Below, one piece after another: positions 30,920-42,068 of a stretch of DNA of 64,000 bases (positions are counted from its first letter, which is position 1; each line of letters begins with the position of its first letter). This DNA is from an uncultured Lachnospiraceae bacterium (GTDB taxonomy: Bacteria; Bacillota; Clostridia; Lachnospirales; Lachnospiraceae): positions 53,991 to 117,990 of the forward strand of contig CAJODN010000016.1 in NCBI GenBank assembly GCA_905233695.1, in the 5' to 3' direction. The position numbers and the translations under genes are program-made. Below the pieces are notes generated by a model. The model saw only the letters and a program-made list of their open reading frames with translations. It did not search any database and was not told the DNA's origin.

Positions 30920-31677
30920 TTCTCCGAAATTACGTCCTTCATACTATACATGCCGGGAGCCTTGCCGGCAAGGAACTTGGCGGCTTCAACAGCACCCTTG
31001 GCGAATACCGACCTTGAATATGCGGTGTGGGAAAGCGTAATCACTTCGTCCATTCCCGCAAATATCACATCATGATCGCCCACGATTGTTCCGCCACGAA
31101 CGGCACTGATTCCAATCTCTTTATCCGGCCTCTTTTCGCGTCTTGCGCTTCTGTCATATACATAATCATAAGAATTATCACACGCTTCATTAATGGAATC
31201 TGCAAGTGCAAGCGCCGTTCCGGAAGGAGCGTCAACCTTTCTTCTGTGATGCTTCTCAACAATCTCAATATCATATCCGGCTTCAGCGAACACATCCGCT
31301 GCCTTCTTAACAAGATCCATAAGAGTGTTAATTCCGAGTGACATGTTAGCAGATCTAAGAATCGCAACCTTAGCCGAAGACTTCTCCACATTGTCAAGCT
31401 GTTCATCTGAAAGCCCCGTAGTGCAGAGAACAACGGGAATGCTCTTGTTGACACAATATTCAACTAACCCGTCAACAGCCTTGGAATTAGAGAAATCTAT
31501 TACGACATCTGCCTCAACATCACATTTATCAATTGTCTCGAACACGGGATAATCATTATCAACTCCTGTAAAGGGATCGACTCCGGCAACAATCTCTATA
31601 CCGTCGTCAGAATTACAAATATCATTAACAACTCTTCCCATATGGCCGTTACAGCCATGCATTATTGCTCTAATCAT
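30916..31677 (-). CDS. dapB: 4-hydroxy-tetrahydrodipicolinate reductase
   Basis: MIRAIMHGCNGHMGRVV; EIVEKHHRRKVDAPSGTALALAD. Confidence 0.95.
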   Translation of the reverse strand: MIRAIMHGCNGHMGRVVNDICNSDDGIEIVAGVDPFTGVDNDYPVFETIDKCDVEADVVIDFSNSKAVDGLVEYCVNKSIPVVLCTTGLSDEQLDNVEKSSAKVAILRSANMSLGINTLMDLVKKAADVFAEAGYDIEIVEKHHRRKVDAPSGTALALADSINEACDNSYDYVYDRSARREKRPDKEIGISAVRGGTIVGDHDVIFAGMDEVITLSHTAYSRSVFAKGAVEAAKFLAGKAPGMYSMKDVISEN

Positions 31678-31690
31678 CTCTATCTCCTAA

Positions 31691-31768
31691 TCACAATGAG
31701 TCTCGCACATTTTGTTTCGCCTACGGCGAAGGTGCTCGACGTGCAGTATTTCGACTTCGCCGAAACAC
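31691..31768. repeat. Family-2 intergenic hairpin element (copy 1) between dapA and dapB
   Basis: TCACAATGAGTCTCGCACATTTTGTTTCGCCTACGGCGAAGGTGCTCGACGTGCAGT. Confidence 0.75.
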
Positions 31769-31774
31769 AGCGTA

Positions 31775-32659
31775 CTACAACAACCCATAATCCTTCATCG
31801 CCTGCTCTAGCACCTTAGCATTCTCATCAGACATTTCACAGAGAGGAGGTCTGAGGCTTCCCACATTCTTACCCATAAGGTTAAGTGCCTTCTTAACGGG
31901 AATAGGATTAACCTCTGAGAAAAGTGCATCTACAAGGGGAAGGGCCTTAAATTGCGCCTTCATTGCAATATCACCGCTACCCTCAAGGTAATCGATTACC
32001 ATATCGTGAGTCTGACGAGGCGCGATATTGGCAATAACCGAAATCACACCGATTGCTCCGATTGACATAAGAGGAACAACAAGACCGTCCTCGCCGGAAT
32101 AAAGTTCCAAGTTACCGTCACAGAGAGCCATTGTCTTAGACGCCTGCGCAATATTACCGGTTGCTTCCTTAAGACCTACGATATTCTTCTTTGTCTTATA
32201 AAGCTCAGCCACAGTCTCCGGTGCGATATTGGTACCTGTTCTGCTTGGCACGTTATAGAGAATAATCGGAAGATTTGTCTCGTCCGCAATCATACTGTAG
32301 TGATTTACAAGACCTTTTTGTGTAGCCTTGTTATAATAAGGCGTTACGATAAGTGCCGCATCCACTCCGTCCTCTTCAGCTTCCTTAATATGCTGAATTG
32401 CAGTAGCGGTATTGTTAGAGCCTGTGCCCGCAACAACGGGGATTCTGCCCTTAACAAACTCTACGCATCTCTTAATCGTATTACGGTGCTCCTCCATCGA
32501 AAGCGTTGCGCTCTCTCCTGTTGTACCGCATATGATAATCGCATCCGTATCATTATCGATATGGAACTCAACAAGCTCTTCCAACTTGTCATAATCTACT
32601 TCCAAGTTATCCTTCATAGGCGTTACGATTGCAACGCCGGATCCTTTGAATATTGCCAT
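31775..32659 (-). CDS. dapA: 4-hydroxy-tetrahydrodipicolinate synthase
   Basis: GTTGESATLSMEEH; LPIILYNVPSRTGTNI; NIVGLKEATG. Confidence 0.96.
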   Translation of the reverse strand: MAIFKGSGVAIVTPMKDNLEVDYDKLEELVEFHIDNDTDAIIICGTTGESATLSMEEHRNTIKRCVEFVKGRIPVVAGTGSNNTATAIQHIKEAEEDGVDAALIVTPYYNKATQKGLVNHYSMIADETNLPIILYNVPSRTGTNIAPETVAELYKTKKNIVGLKEATGNIAQASKTMALCDGNLELYSGEDGLVVPLMSIGAIGVISVIANIAPRQTHDMVIDYLEGSGDIAMKAQFKALPLVDALFSEVNPIPVKKALNLMGKNVGSLRPPLCEMSDENAKVLEQAMKDYGLL

Positions 32660-32670
32660 AATTACCCCTC

Positions 32671-33150
32671 CTATTCCTCTTTGGAAATGTTATATACTAC
32701 GTCACATACGTCTCTTAATTCTTTCGACATATTAATACCCGTAAGTATTATATCCGTGAACATCGACTTACTCCTTAGTACATCAATTACATCTTCTTCA
32801 GATGCAATCTTCTCTTCCACAACACCGAGTATCTCATCTAAGATCAGAACATCACACTCCCCTGTTGTTAATGACTTCTTGGCGAAATTGAGAGCATTGG
32901 CATAATTCTTATGCTCCTCTTCTCTCTCCTTTACAGTCATATTGTCGAATGAATCGACAGATTGCTCAAAACGGAATATTTTAAGCTCGGGCTCAAGCTT
33001 ATCAAGAAAATCATTGCTAAGCTGACCTTTCATAAATTGTATTACATACACCTGCTTTCCCTGCCCCGCAGCCTTGATTCCATAGCCGAGAGCGGCGCTT
33101 GTCTTACCGATACCGGTTCCGGAGTATGCAATTATCCTGCCTTTATCCAT
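32671..33150 (-). CDS. Cob(I)yrinic acid a,c-diamide adenosyltransferase (CobO/BtuR family)
   Basis: DKGRIIAYSGTGIGKTSAALGYGIKAAGQGKQVYVIQFMKG; DVLILDEILGVVEE. Confidence 0.9.
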   Translation of the reverse strand: MDKGRIIAYSGTGIGKTSAALGYGIKAAGQGKQVYVIQFMKGQLSNDFLDKLEPELKIFRFEQSVDSFDNMTVKEREEEHKNYANALNFAKKSLTTGECDVLILDEILGVVEEKIASEEDVIDVLRSKSMFTDIILTGINMSKELRDVCDVVYNISKEE

Positions 33151-33370
33151 AATCATCCTCACATCGTAAAAATGCACGAAACACGCATATTATACCTTAT
33201 ATTTATTAAATTTACAATAATCGGCTGTATCTTAGGCTACTTTTCTACGTTTTACATATTGTTTTTGACACAATGTAACACTATAATTTCTAATTGGTCG
33301 GAAGCTTCAAAGCAAGTTTTATCAATTAATCCGACACATTTTCAATTGACAGATAATTAGGAGAATACTT

Positions 33371-35206
33371 ATGTTACAAAACAGGGAAGATATTAGGAAT
33401 ATAGCAATTATTGCCCATGTAGATCACGGTAAAACCACCTTAGTTGACGAGCTTCTTAAGCAAAGCGGTGTCTTTCGCGAGAACCAGGAAGTTGCCGAGC
33501 GTATCATGGACTCCAACGACATTGAGAAGGAGCGCGGAATAACCATTCTCTCCAAGAACACAGCCGTTACATATAACGGTGTCAAGATCAATATAATCGA
33601 TACTCCGGGCCACGCAGATTTCGGGGGCGAGGTTGAACGTGTTCTTAAGATGGTAAATGGTGTTATTCTCGTTGTAGATGCATTCGAGGGCTCTATGCCA
33701 CAGACTAAGTTCGTCCTTATGAAAGCGCTTGAACTTAACCTTCCCGTTATTTGTTGTATCAATAAAATTGACAGGCCGGAAGCAAGACCGGAAGAAGTTA
33801 TAGACGAAGTATTGGAGCTTCTTATGGACTTAGATGCATCCGACGAACAACTTGATCTTCCATTCATCTATGCTTCTGCCAAGCAAGGCTTCGCTGTTAC
33901 CGATATGGAAGATGAGAAGAAGGATATGGCGCCTCTCTTCGAGACTATATTAGACTATATCCCCGCTCCCACCGGCGACCCTGACAGTGCAACACAGGTT
34001 CTTATAAGTACAATCGATTATAACGAATACGTGGGAAGAATCGGCATAGGAAAGGTTGATAACGGCTCCATTAAGATTAACCAAGAAGCAGTCGTTGTTA
34101 ACGCCCATGAGCCTGATAAATGTACTAAGGTTAAGATATCCAAATTATACGAATTCGACGGACTTGATAAGGTTGATGTAACCGAAGCCAATTTCGGATC
34201 AATCGTTGCAATATCGGGAATCTCCGATATCCATATCGGTGACACCATATGCGACCCGGACGACCCGAAGCCCATTGAATTCCAGAAGATATCAGAACCT
34301 ACAATCGCTATGAATTTCGTAGTAAATGATTCCCCCTTTGCGGGGCAAGAGGGGAAATACGTGACTAGTCGCCACATAAGAGACCGCCTCTTCAAGGAGC
34401 TTAATACGGACGTATCTCTTCGCGTGGAAGAGACAGACTCTCCCGACAGCTACAAGGTATCGGGAAGAGGTGAGCTTCATCTCTCTGTTCTTATTGAAAA
34501 TATGCGACGTGAAGGGTATGAATTCGCTGTATCCAAAGCAGAAGTATTATACAAAGAAGATGAGAACGGCAAGAAGCTTGAGCCTATGGAAATAGCGTAC
34601 GTTGACGTACCGGATGAATTCACAGGTGCGGTAATTGAGAAGCTTTCGCTTCGTAAGGGTGAGCTTCGCAATATGTCGCAGATTGCAGGCGGATACACAA
34701 GAATAGAATTCAAGATTCCGTCACGCGGACTTATAGGCTACAGAGGTGATTTCCTTACAGATACTAAGGGAAATGGAATTCTCAACACAATATTCGACGG
34801 ATATGAACCCTACAAAGGCGATATAGAATACAGACAGCTTGGTTCTCTTATAGCATTTGAGACGGGAGAATCGGTAACATACGGACTGTTCTCGGCGCAG
34901 GATAGAGGAAGTCTGTTCATCGGTCCCGGTGAAAAGGTGTATTCGGGAATGGTGATCGGACAGTGTTCGAGAGCCGAAGATATTGAGCTTAATGTGTGCA
35001 AGAAAAAGCACCTTACCAACACAAGATCTTCTTCTGCTGATGAGGCACTAACATTAACCCCGCCAAGGATTCTGTCCCTTGAGCAGGCTATTGACTTTAT
35101 AGATACGGATGAGCTTCTTGAGGTGACGCCGGAGTCACTTAGGATACGTAAGCGAATTTTGGATCCGACCGAGAGGAAGAGAGCTTACATACGAAGTAAG
35201 AATTAG
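33371..35206 (+). CDS. typA: Translational GTPase TypA/BipA
   Basis: IRNIAIIAHVDHGKTTLVDELLKQSGVFRENQEVAERIMDSNDIEKERGITILSKN. Confidence 0.97.
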   Translation: MLQNREDIRNIAIIAHVDHGKTTLVDELLKQSGVFRENQEVAERIMDSNDIEKERGITILSKNTAVTYNGVKINIIDTPGHADFGGEVERVLKMVNGVILVVDAFEGSMPQTKFVLMKALELNLPVICCINKIDRPEARPEEVIDEVLELLMDLDASDEQLDLPFIYASAKQGFAVTDMEDEKKDMAPLFETILDYIPAPTGDPDSATQVLISTIDYNEYVGRIGIGKVDNGSIKINQEAVVVNAHEPDKCTKVKISKLYEFDGLDKVDVTEANFGSIVAISGISDIHIGDTICDPDDPKPIEFQKISEPTIAMNFVVNDSPFAGQEGKYVTSRHIRDRLFKELNTDVSLRVEETDSPDSYKVSGRGELHLSVLIENMRREGYEFAVSKAEVLYKEDENGKKLEPMEIAYVDVPDEFTGAVIEKLSLRKGELRNMSQIAGGYTRIEFKIPSRGLIGYRGDFLTDTKGNGILNTIFDGYEPYKGDIEYRQLGSLIAFETGESVTYGLFSAQDRGSLFIGPGEKVYSGMVIGQCSRAEDIELNVCKKKHLTNTRSSSADEALTLTPPRILSLEQAIDFIDTDELLEVTPESLRIRKRILDPTERKRAYIRSKN

Positions 35207-35616
35207 GAACATCCAGCGCATCCACCGCATCCGGCTCCGGCAGTGCCACAGCATCCACCACCGTCACCGTGCGCACTGCAAGAAGCCTGCATATCGCCCG
35301 TCATCTGCAGAACAAGACTTCCACCAAGGAATGCTTCTACTGCATCGTCACAGGTGCCTTCTACGTTCGGAATCACAGATACACTGATATTCTGCAATCC
35401 ATTAATCGCTCCTTCACCGATATTATCACAGATGACAACAGCCACATTGTAATCATCCATAAGCATACAAGCTGCTTCGTGACCGCCTTCGCCGTAATTA
35501 TTCACTACTGCGCTGTCGATTATATTTCCGTTTTCCACTTCATATAATTTGAACTCTTTTGCATGACCGAAATGCTGTCCTACATTACCGTTCTCATGTG
35601 TTACTGCTATAACCAT
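35203..35616 (-). CDS. NifX/NifB-associated (dinitrogenase iron-molybdenum cofactor-like) domain protein
   Basis: MVIAVTHENGNVGQHFGHAKEFKLYEVENG; Gly/Cys-rich C-terminus GGGCCGTAGAGCGGCAGCS. Confidence 0.85.
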   Translation of the reverse strand: MVIAVTHENGNVGQHFGHAKEFKLYEVENGNIIDSAVVNNYGEGGHEAACMLMDDYNVAVVICDNIGEGAINGLQNISVSVIPNVEGTCDDAVEAFLGGSLVLQMTGDMQASCSAHGDGGGCCGTAGAGCGGCAGCS

Positions 35617-35680
35617 AATTCTTCCTTTCTATACACACAACCGGCTCATAATATATGACCCGGTTGCTTACTTTACTATA

Positions 35681-36970
35681 CTACTTATTAGGCACCAATA
35701 CTTCCTTACCACCCATATACGGCTGTAACACCTTGGGGATATTAACAGAACCGTCCTCGTTAAGGTTGTTCTCCAGGAATGCTATTAGCATACGAGGAGG
35801 TGCCACAACTGTATTATTAAGTGTATGAGCGAAGTATTTCTTCTTATCCTTGCCTTTAACACGAATCTTCAAGCGGCGGGCCTGCGCATCACCTAAGTTG
35901 GAACACGAACCAACTTCAAAATACTTCTTCTGTCTGGGGCTCCACGCCTCTACATCGCATGACTTAACCTTAAGATCTGCCAAGTCTCCCGAGCAGCACT
36001 CTAAAGTTCTTACAGGGATATCCAGACTTCTGAATAAGTCTACCGTATTCTTCCAAAGTACATCATAATATTTCTTAGAATCTTCAGGCTTACATACCAC
36101 AATCATCTCTTGCTTCTCAAATTGGTGAATTCTGTATACACCGCGTTCCTCTATGCCGTGGGAACCCTTTTCCTTTCTGAAGCAAGGAGAATAGCTTGTA
36201 AACTTATAAGGGAGCTTCTCTTCGTCGTTAAGGGTATCGATAAACTTACCAATCATTGAGTGCTCTGATGTACCGATAAGGTATAGGTCTTCTCCTTCTA
36301 TCTTGTACATCATGGCTTCCATCTCATCGAAGCTCATAACGCCTGTTACAACATTGGATCTAATCATAAAAGGCGGTACACAGTAGGTAAAGCCTCTGTC
36401 AATCATAAAGTCTCTTGCATAGCTTATAACAGCGGAATGAAGCCTTGCGATATCACCCATAAGGTAGTAGAATCCGTTACCTGCGACCTTGCCGGCGCTA
36501 TCTAAATCGATTCCGTCAAAGCTTGCCATGATATCGGAATGGTACGGAATCTCGAAGTCTGGAACTACAGGCTCACCGAACTTCTCAATCTCAACGTTAC
36601 AGGTGTCATCCTTACCGATTGGCACACTGTCGTCGATGATATTGGGAATCTTCATCATAATAGATGTAACCTTATCGGAGAGATCTTTCTCCGTAGGCTC
36701 AAGATCCTTAATCCTATCCTTAAGGCTTGCAACTTCCTTCTTCTTAGCCTCGGCTTCGTCCTTCTTGCCTTGACCCATAAGGGCTCCGATTTCTTTTGCA
36801 GACTTATTCATCTTGGCACGAAGTTCGTCAGCCTCAGACTGCGCCTCTCTTGCCTTTTTATCAAGCTCTATTACTTCATCAACGAGGGCTATTTTCTCGT
36901 CCTGGAACTTTTTCTTAATATTTTCCTTAACAATATCAGGGTTTTCTCTTAAGAATTTAATATCTATCAT
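35681..36970 (-). CDS. serS: Serine-tRNA ligase
   Basis: MIDIKFLRENPDIVKENIKKKF; GSHGIEERGVYRIHQFEKQEM; LECCSGDLADLKVKSCDVEAW. Confidence 0.96.
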   Translation of the reverse strand: MIDIKFLRENPDIVKENIKKKFQDEKIALVDEVIELDKKAREAQSEADELRAKMNKSAKEIGALMGQGKKDEAEAKKKEVASLKDRIKDLEPTEKDLSDKVTSIMMKIPNIIDDSVPIGKDDTCNVEIEKFGEPVVPDFEIPYHSDIMASFDGIDLDSAGKVAGNGFYYLMGDIARLHSAVISYARDFMIDRGFTYCVPPFMIRSNVVTGVMSFDEMEAMMYKIEGEDLYLIGTSEHSMIGKFIDTLNDEEKLPYKFTSYSPCFRKEKGSHGIEERGVYRIHQFEKQEMIVVCKPEDSKKYYDVLWKNTVDLFRSLDIPVRTLECCSGDLADLKVKSCDVEAWSPRQKKYFEVGSCSNLGDAQARRLKIRVKGKDKKKYFAHTLNNTVVAPPRMLIAFLENNLNEDGSVNIPKVLQPYMGGKEVLVPNK

Positions 36971-36982
36971 AATTAACCTTTC

Positions 36983-38224
36983 CTACTGCACTAAAGGATA
37001 CTTTGCCGTAAGCTTATCAACTATGGCTCTTGCCTTAGGCACACCGTCTGCTCCTTCTTTAATAACGATTGAAATTGCCTCTGCAACTTCATCAAAGTCA
37101 GCTTCCTTAAGACCTCGGCTGGTAGCTGCAGGCGTTCCAAGCCTTATACCTGATGTTACGAAAGGCGACTTAGGGTCGTTGGGGATAGTGTTCTTGTTAG
37201 CCGTAATATGCGCTTCATCAAGAAGTGCCTCAACTTCTTTACCTGTAAGTTCATAAGGTGTTAGGTCAAGAAGCATAAGGTGGTTATCCGTACCGCCGGA
37301 TACAATCTTAATATCCCTGTCCTGAAGTCCCTTGCAAAGTGCCTTGGCGTTATCTCTTACCTGAACCATATATTCCTTATATGAAGGGTCTAACGCTTCC
37401 TTTAAGCATATTGCCTTAGCGGCAACAACATGCATAAGAGGTCCGCCCTGGATACCCGGGAACACTGCCTTATTGAAATTATACTTCTTATTAAACTCAT
37501 TAGAGCACATAATCATTCCTCCGCGAGGTCCGCGAAGAGTCTTATGTGTAGTAGTCGTAACTACATCAGCATAAGGCATAGGTGACATATGAAGACCCGC
37601 CACTACAAGACCTGCAATATGTGCAATGTCTGCCATAAGAATAGCATCTACCTTATCTGCAATCTCTCTAAATCTCTTGAAGTCAATCTCTCTTGCATAA
37701 GCTGAAGCACCTGCAATAATCATCTTAGGCTTGCACTCCTTAGCGATTCTCTCAACTTCATCATAGTCGATAAAACCGTCATCATTAACACCATATGGAA
37801 CGATGTTAAAATATTTACCGGAGAAATTAACAGGTGAGCCGTGTGTAAGGTGACCGCCGTGATTAAGGTTCATTCCCATAACGGTATCACCGGGCTCAAG
37901 GATTGCAAATTGAACTGCCATATTAGCCTGTGCACCGGAATGAGGCTGTACATTAACATATTCACAGCCGAATAATTCCTTCGCTCTCTCTCTTGCAAGG
38001 TCTTCTACCACATCAACGCACTCGCATCCGCCGTAGTATCTCTTACCCGGATAACCTTCAGCGTATTTATTGGTAAATATAGAACCCATTACCGACATTA
38101 CAGCGGGACTTACCCAGTTCTCCGATGCGATAAGTTCAATATGACTTGATTGTCTTTCTTTCTCTGCCACGAGAGCTTTGGAAAGCTCGGGATCGGCATT
38201 TTTTATATCGTCAAATGTGTACAT
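36983..38224 (-). CDS. glyA: Serine hydroxymethyltransferase
   Basis: [55 protein letters not shown]. Confidence 0.97.
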   Translation of the reverse strand: MYTFDDIKNADPELSKALVAEKERQSSHIELIASENWVSPAVMSVMGSIFTNKYAEGYPGKRYYGGCECVDVVEDLARERAKELFGCEYVNVQPHSGAQANMAVQFAILEPGDTVMGMNLNHGGHLTHGSPVNFSGKYFNIVPYGVNDDGFIDYDEVERIAKECKPKMIIAGASAYAREIDFKRFREIADKVDAILMADIAHIAGLVVAGLHMSPMPYADVVTTTTHKTLRGPRGGMIMCSNEFNKKYNFNKAVFPGIQGGPLMHVVAAKAICLKEALDPSYKEYMVQVRDNAKALCKGLQDRDIKIVSGGTDNHLMLLDLTPYELTGKEVEALLDEAHITANKNTIPNDPKSPFVTSGIRLGTPAATSRGLKEADFDEVAEAISIVIKEGADGVPKARAIVDKLTAKYPLVQ

Positions 38225-38233
38225 TTTATCCTC

Positions 38234-40567
38234 CTAAATTGTTACACCGTCACCTTTTGGTTCCTTCTTTTTCTTCTTGTAAGTACTGTTACGAGTAGGT
38301 GTATTCTTCTTACTCTTAATGTGTACCTTCATCACATACCAGAGCTGTGTAGCAAGGCAGATTGATGAGTATGTACCTACGATAACACCGAGAAGAAGCG
38401 GTATCGCGAATTCCTTAATTGTCGACACGCCGAAGATCAAAAGCATAACAACCATAAGTGCCGTTGTAAATGAAGTTGAAATAGATCTAGTAAGTGTCTG
38501 TGTAATACTTTCGTTACAAAGCTTCTTATAGTCTTCGGGATCTCGCCTTGTCATATTCTTCTCATTTTCACGAATTCTATCGAATATGACAATTGTATCA
38601 TTGACTGAATATCCGATTACGGTAAGCATACATGCGATAAATGTTGAACCAACCGTCAGTCTTACAATTGCATAAAGCGTAAGTACAACAAGCACGTCAT
38701 GGACTAACGCCAAAATAGCTGACGATGCGTACCGAAGATCCCTGAACCTGATCCAGATATATATAAGCATCGCTATAGCCGCCACAATAACAGCGATTAT
38801 GGCATCCGTTCGCATTTCACTTGAAATCGTTGAACTTATATTCTCGGAAGAAATATCCGTCTCCTGAATTCCCTTCTTCTCAAGAAGTGCCTTATTAAGT
38901 GCTTCACGTTCGTCTAAGTCAAGTGTTCTCGTCTTAATAACGACCTGATTAGAATTGTCTACAAGCTGTGTCTGTATGTCATTATCTCCCGTCACAGCAC
39001 TGACAATCGGAACTATATCAGAATCTATCTCGTCTAATGTATACTCTTTATCGAGATTAACAGTTGTTGATGTACCGCCGGAGAACTCAAGGCTGTAGTT
39101 TAATGCCTTATTACCCATTCCGGCATTAACGCCCATTCCGATAAGTCCCGCTGCAATAATAACAGCCGAAATCACGAAGAATATTGTCTTCTTTCCTACG
39201 AAGTCGATAGGTGCTCTCTTCTTAGCCTTACCGTAGAGATTAGGATTGGTAAGCCCGAATGCAACAGCACTGCTTATAAGTATTCTTGTAACGATAAGAG
39301 CCGTGAACATTGATAAAACTACACCGATTGCAAGTGTAACAGCGAATCCTCTTACTGTTCCCGAACCAAGGAAATAAAGAACTGCTGCCGCAATAAGTGT
39401 TGTTATGTTACCGTCGAAGATAGCCGACATAGCCTTCTTGAAACCTGTCTGAACAGATGCTCCCGTATCATGTCCCGCCGCAAGCTCTTCTTTAATTCTG
39501 GCAAATATAATAACATTTGCATCCACCGCCATACCGATGGACAGAACAATACCGGCGATACCCGGAAGTGTAAGGGTTATATCGAAAGCCCATATAATAA
39601 ATACTACAAGCGCCGTATAGAACACTAACGACAAACTTGCCGTAACACCCGGAAGTCTGTACATTATAATCATGAATATAATAACTGCGATAAGACCGAT
39701 AAGTCCGGCAAGTAAGCTTGATGAAAGAGCATCAGAACCAAGCTGTGCACCTACGACCTGAGACTGAATCTCAGTAAGCTTAATATCAAGACCACCGATT
39801 CTTATATATGACGCAAGCTTCTCTGCTTCGTCAATCGAAGACATTCCTTCAATAATACAGTTACCGTCGGTAATAGCCGCATTTACCTTAGGAACACTTA
39901 CGAATTGTCCGTCATAGTATATACCGATTGATTCGCCTGACTGGTAAGCCTTGGTAGTTGCATCACCGAAAGCCTTGGCTCCGGCCTGATTAAGTGTAAT
40001 TGACACAACAGGATCCTTAGCATTGGTCTGCTGGTTGTTATTGTATCCTGCCGATGCGGAACTAACCTGCGAACCATCTATTACGATAGAGCCGTCACTC
40101 TCAAGCTGAGCAAGGCTCTTATTAAGCTTATACTGACCGGTAGTCGAGTCATATTCATAATTCTTATTACCCGACGAATCCGTCTCTGACATAAAATAGA
40201 GGTCACCGGGTGTACCTAACTCTTCAAGAATTGCATTGGCATCTGTTACACCCGGGATTTCTACTACAATTCTCTTGTCTCCCACCTTATATACAGATGC
40301 TTCTGTTGTCTGAGAACTTCCCAGATCCTTTTCTATACGCTGTTGCAGCTTATAGATTGTATCGTTCATCTCTTCTTCGGTAGGGGATCCTTCAGCTTCG
40401 TAAGTAATACTTACACCACCTGCAAGGTCAAGACCAAGCTTGATATTCTGGTCGGCACCTTTGCCTGTCGATGATATGATAAGTGACGCTTCATAGATAA
40501 GAAGGGCTGTCAATATCACGAAAGCAAGAAGCCATGCCACCGCTTGTCCTTTTTTCATGTTCTTCAT
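38234..40567 (-). CDS. secDF: Protein translocase SecDF fusion
   Basis: GLDLAGGVSITYEAEG; LPGIAGIVLSIGMAVDANVIIFARIKEE; SFIACMLTVIGYSVNDTIVIFDRIREN. Confidence 0.95.
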   Translation of the reverse strand: MKNMKKGQAVAWLLAFVILTALLIYEASLIISSTGKGADQNIKLGLDLAGGVSITYEAEGSPTEEEMNDTIYKLQQRIEKDLGSSQTTEASVYKVGDKRIVVEIPGVTDANAILEELGTPGDLYFMSETDSSGNKNYEYDSTTGQYKLNKSLAQLESDGSIVIDGSQVSSASAGYNNNQQTNAKDPVVSITLNQAGAKAFGDATTKAYQSGESIGIYYDGQFVSVPKVNAAITDGNCIIEGMSSIDEAEKLASYIRIGGLDIKLTEIQSQVVGAQLGSDALSSSLLAGLIGLIAVIIFMIIMYRLPGVTASLSLVFYTALVVFIIWAFDITLTLPGIAGIVLSIGMAVDANVIIFARIKEELAAGHDTGASVQTGFKKAMSAIFDGNITTLIAAAVLYFLGSGTVRGFAVTLAIGVVLSMFTALIVTRILISSAVAFGLTNPNLYGKAKKRAPIDFVGKKTIFFVISAVIIAAGLIGMGVNAGMGNKALNYSLEFSGGTSTTVNLDKEYTLDEIDSDIVPIVSAVTGDNDIQTQLVDNSNQVVIKTRTLDLDEREALNKALLEKKGIQETDISSENISSTISSEMRTDAIIAVIVAAIAMLIYIWIRFRDLRYASSAILALVHDVLVVLTLYAIVRLTVGSTFIACMLTVIGYSVNDTIVIFDRIRENEKNMTRRDPEDYKKLCNESITQTLTRSISTSFTTALMVVMLLIFGVSTIKEFAIPLLLGVIVGTYSSICLATQLWYVMKVHIKSKKNTPTRNSTYKKKKKEPKGDGVTI

Positions 40568-40587
40568 CGTCTCTCTCCTTTAAAATG

Positions 40588-42048
40588 TTATTTCGAAGTG
40601 GCTGCCTTGATGTAAATAGCATCTTCTACACGCTTCTTCTGAAGCTTACAGCCGATATTATATGTACCCAAAATACTGCCGCTATAGTTATAAGCGTTGG
40701 CGGCGCATCCGCCGCTACAGTAGAATTTAGCAAAGCAATTATTACATTCTTCCTTGGCATAGACATTACAAGATTTAAATTCGTCTCGTAAGTCAAGATT
40801 TTCAAGGCCTGAATCCACATTTCCCATATAAAAATCATTATCGCCAACAAATTGATGACAAGGGAAAAGCTCGCCCGTGGGCGTCACAGCGAGATACTCC
40901 GTGCCCGAACCGCAGCCCGATAGCCTCTTGTACACACAAGGTCCGCCTTCAAGATCTATCATATAATGAAAGAAATTGAATTCATCTTCCGTTCCGCTAC
41001 GCCTCACCATCTCCTTGGCAAGGGAATCGTATTCTTCGAAGAGTATAGGCAAATCCTCTTCTCTAATGGCGTAATCATCTGTATCCTTCGCCACAACCGG
41101 CTCCACCGAAATCTGCTTGAAGCCGAGATTCGCAAGATGAAGTACATCCTTACTAAAGTCAAGATTATTATGTGTGAACGTACCTCTTACATAATACTTT
41201 TCTTGCCCTCTCTTTTTGGCAAATGTAATGAATCTATCGATAACAGTGTCGTAGCTTCCCGCTCCCTTAGGGAAAGGACGCATCCTGTCATGAACCTCGG
41301 GGCGACCGTCAACGGACAACACCACATTATCCATATTGTCGTTGAGATAGTCCATAATCTCTTCTGTGAGAAGGACACCGTTGGTTGTAAGAGTGAACCG
41401 GAAATTCTTATCATTTTCCTTTTCGATACTTCTTGCATAGTCGACGATTTTTTTAACAACCTCGAAGTTCATAAGTGGCTCGCCACCGAAGAAGTCGACC
41501 TCGAGATTTCGACGACCTTTTGAATTCTCCACGAGAAAATCTATCGCCTTCCTACCGACCTCGAAACTCATAAGCTCCTTCTCGCCGTTGTATTCGCCTT
41601 TGCCTGCAAAGCAATATTTACAGGCGAGGTTACAATCGTGTGCGATATGAAGGCAAAGCGCCTTAACGACCGTCGGTCTCTTACTGTAATCTATGATATT
41701 ACTTTCATAGTTATCGACGGTGAATAATTCTTCATTATTAACAAGAGTATCTATCTCGTCATATGCCTCGAATAATTCGTCAATTGTAATATCTTTACTA
41801 TCTGTAAAATGTTCCTTCCGATTCATAACGGTCTTACATATAGCTTCTTTATCGAGCTTCGACCATAGAGGGTTCTTACTGCCCTCTTTGTTTGACTCTG
41901 AATCGACGCTGCCATTCTTCTCTAATTCCTGAAGAAGCTTATCGCATTCTTCTATGAGCTCATAGGTTATATCATCTACGACATGTATGGCACCGGAGCT
42001 TACATCAATTACAATACTCTCACCGTTAACCCTATACTGATGTATCAT
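40588..42048 (-). CDS. scfB: Radical SAM thioether maturase of SCIFF peptide
   Basis: LHIAHDCNLACKYCFAGKGEYNGE; CGSGTEYLAVTPTGELFPCHQF; SPASM CKSC/CxxCFAKFYCSGGCAANAYN; SCIFF gene immediately upstream. Confidence 0.95.
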   Translation of the reverse strand: MIHQYRVNGESIVIDVSSGAIHVVDDITYELIEECDKLLQELEKNGSVDSESNKEGSKNPLWSKLDKEAICKTVMNRKEHFTDSKDITIDELFEAYDEIDTLVNNEELFTVDNYESNIIDYSKRPTVVKALCLHIAHDCNLACKYCFAGKGEYNGEKELMSFEVGRKAIDFLVENSKGRRNLEVDFFGGEPLMNFEVVKKIVDYARSIEKENDKNFRFTLTTNGVLLTEEIMDYLNDNMDNVVLSVDGRPEVHDRMRPFPKGAGSYDTVIDRFITFAKKRGQEKYYVRGTFTHNNLDFSKDVLHLANLGFKQISVEPVVAKDTDDYAIREEDLPILFEEYDSLAKEMVRRSGTEDEFNFFHYMIDLEGGPCVYKRLSGCGSGTEYLAVTPTGELFPCHQFVGDNDFYMGNVDSGLENLDLRDEFKSCNVYAKEECNNCFAKFYCSGGCAANAYNYSGSILGTYNIGCKLQKKRVEDAIYIKAATSK

Positions 42049-42068
42049 TTCTCTGTCCTTATAACGTC

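Noticed and set aside
33262-33290. Perfect-looking sigma-A promoter (TTGACA and TATAAT) upstream of typA
   Set aside because: The two hexamers are only 11 nt apart, too short for a standard 17-nt spacer; the TATAAT may still be a -10 with another -35.
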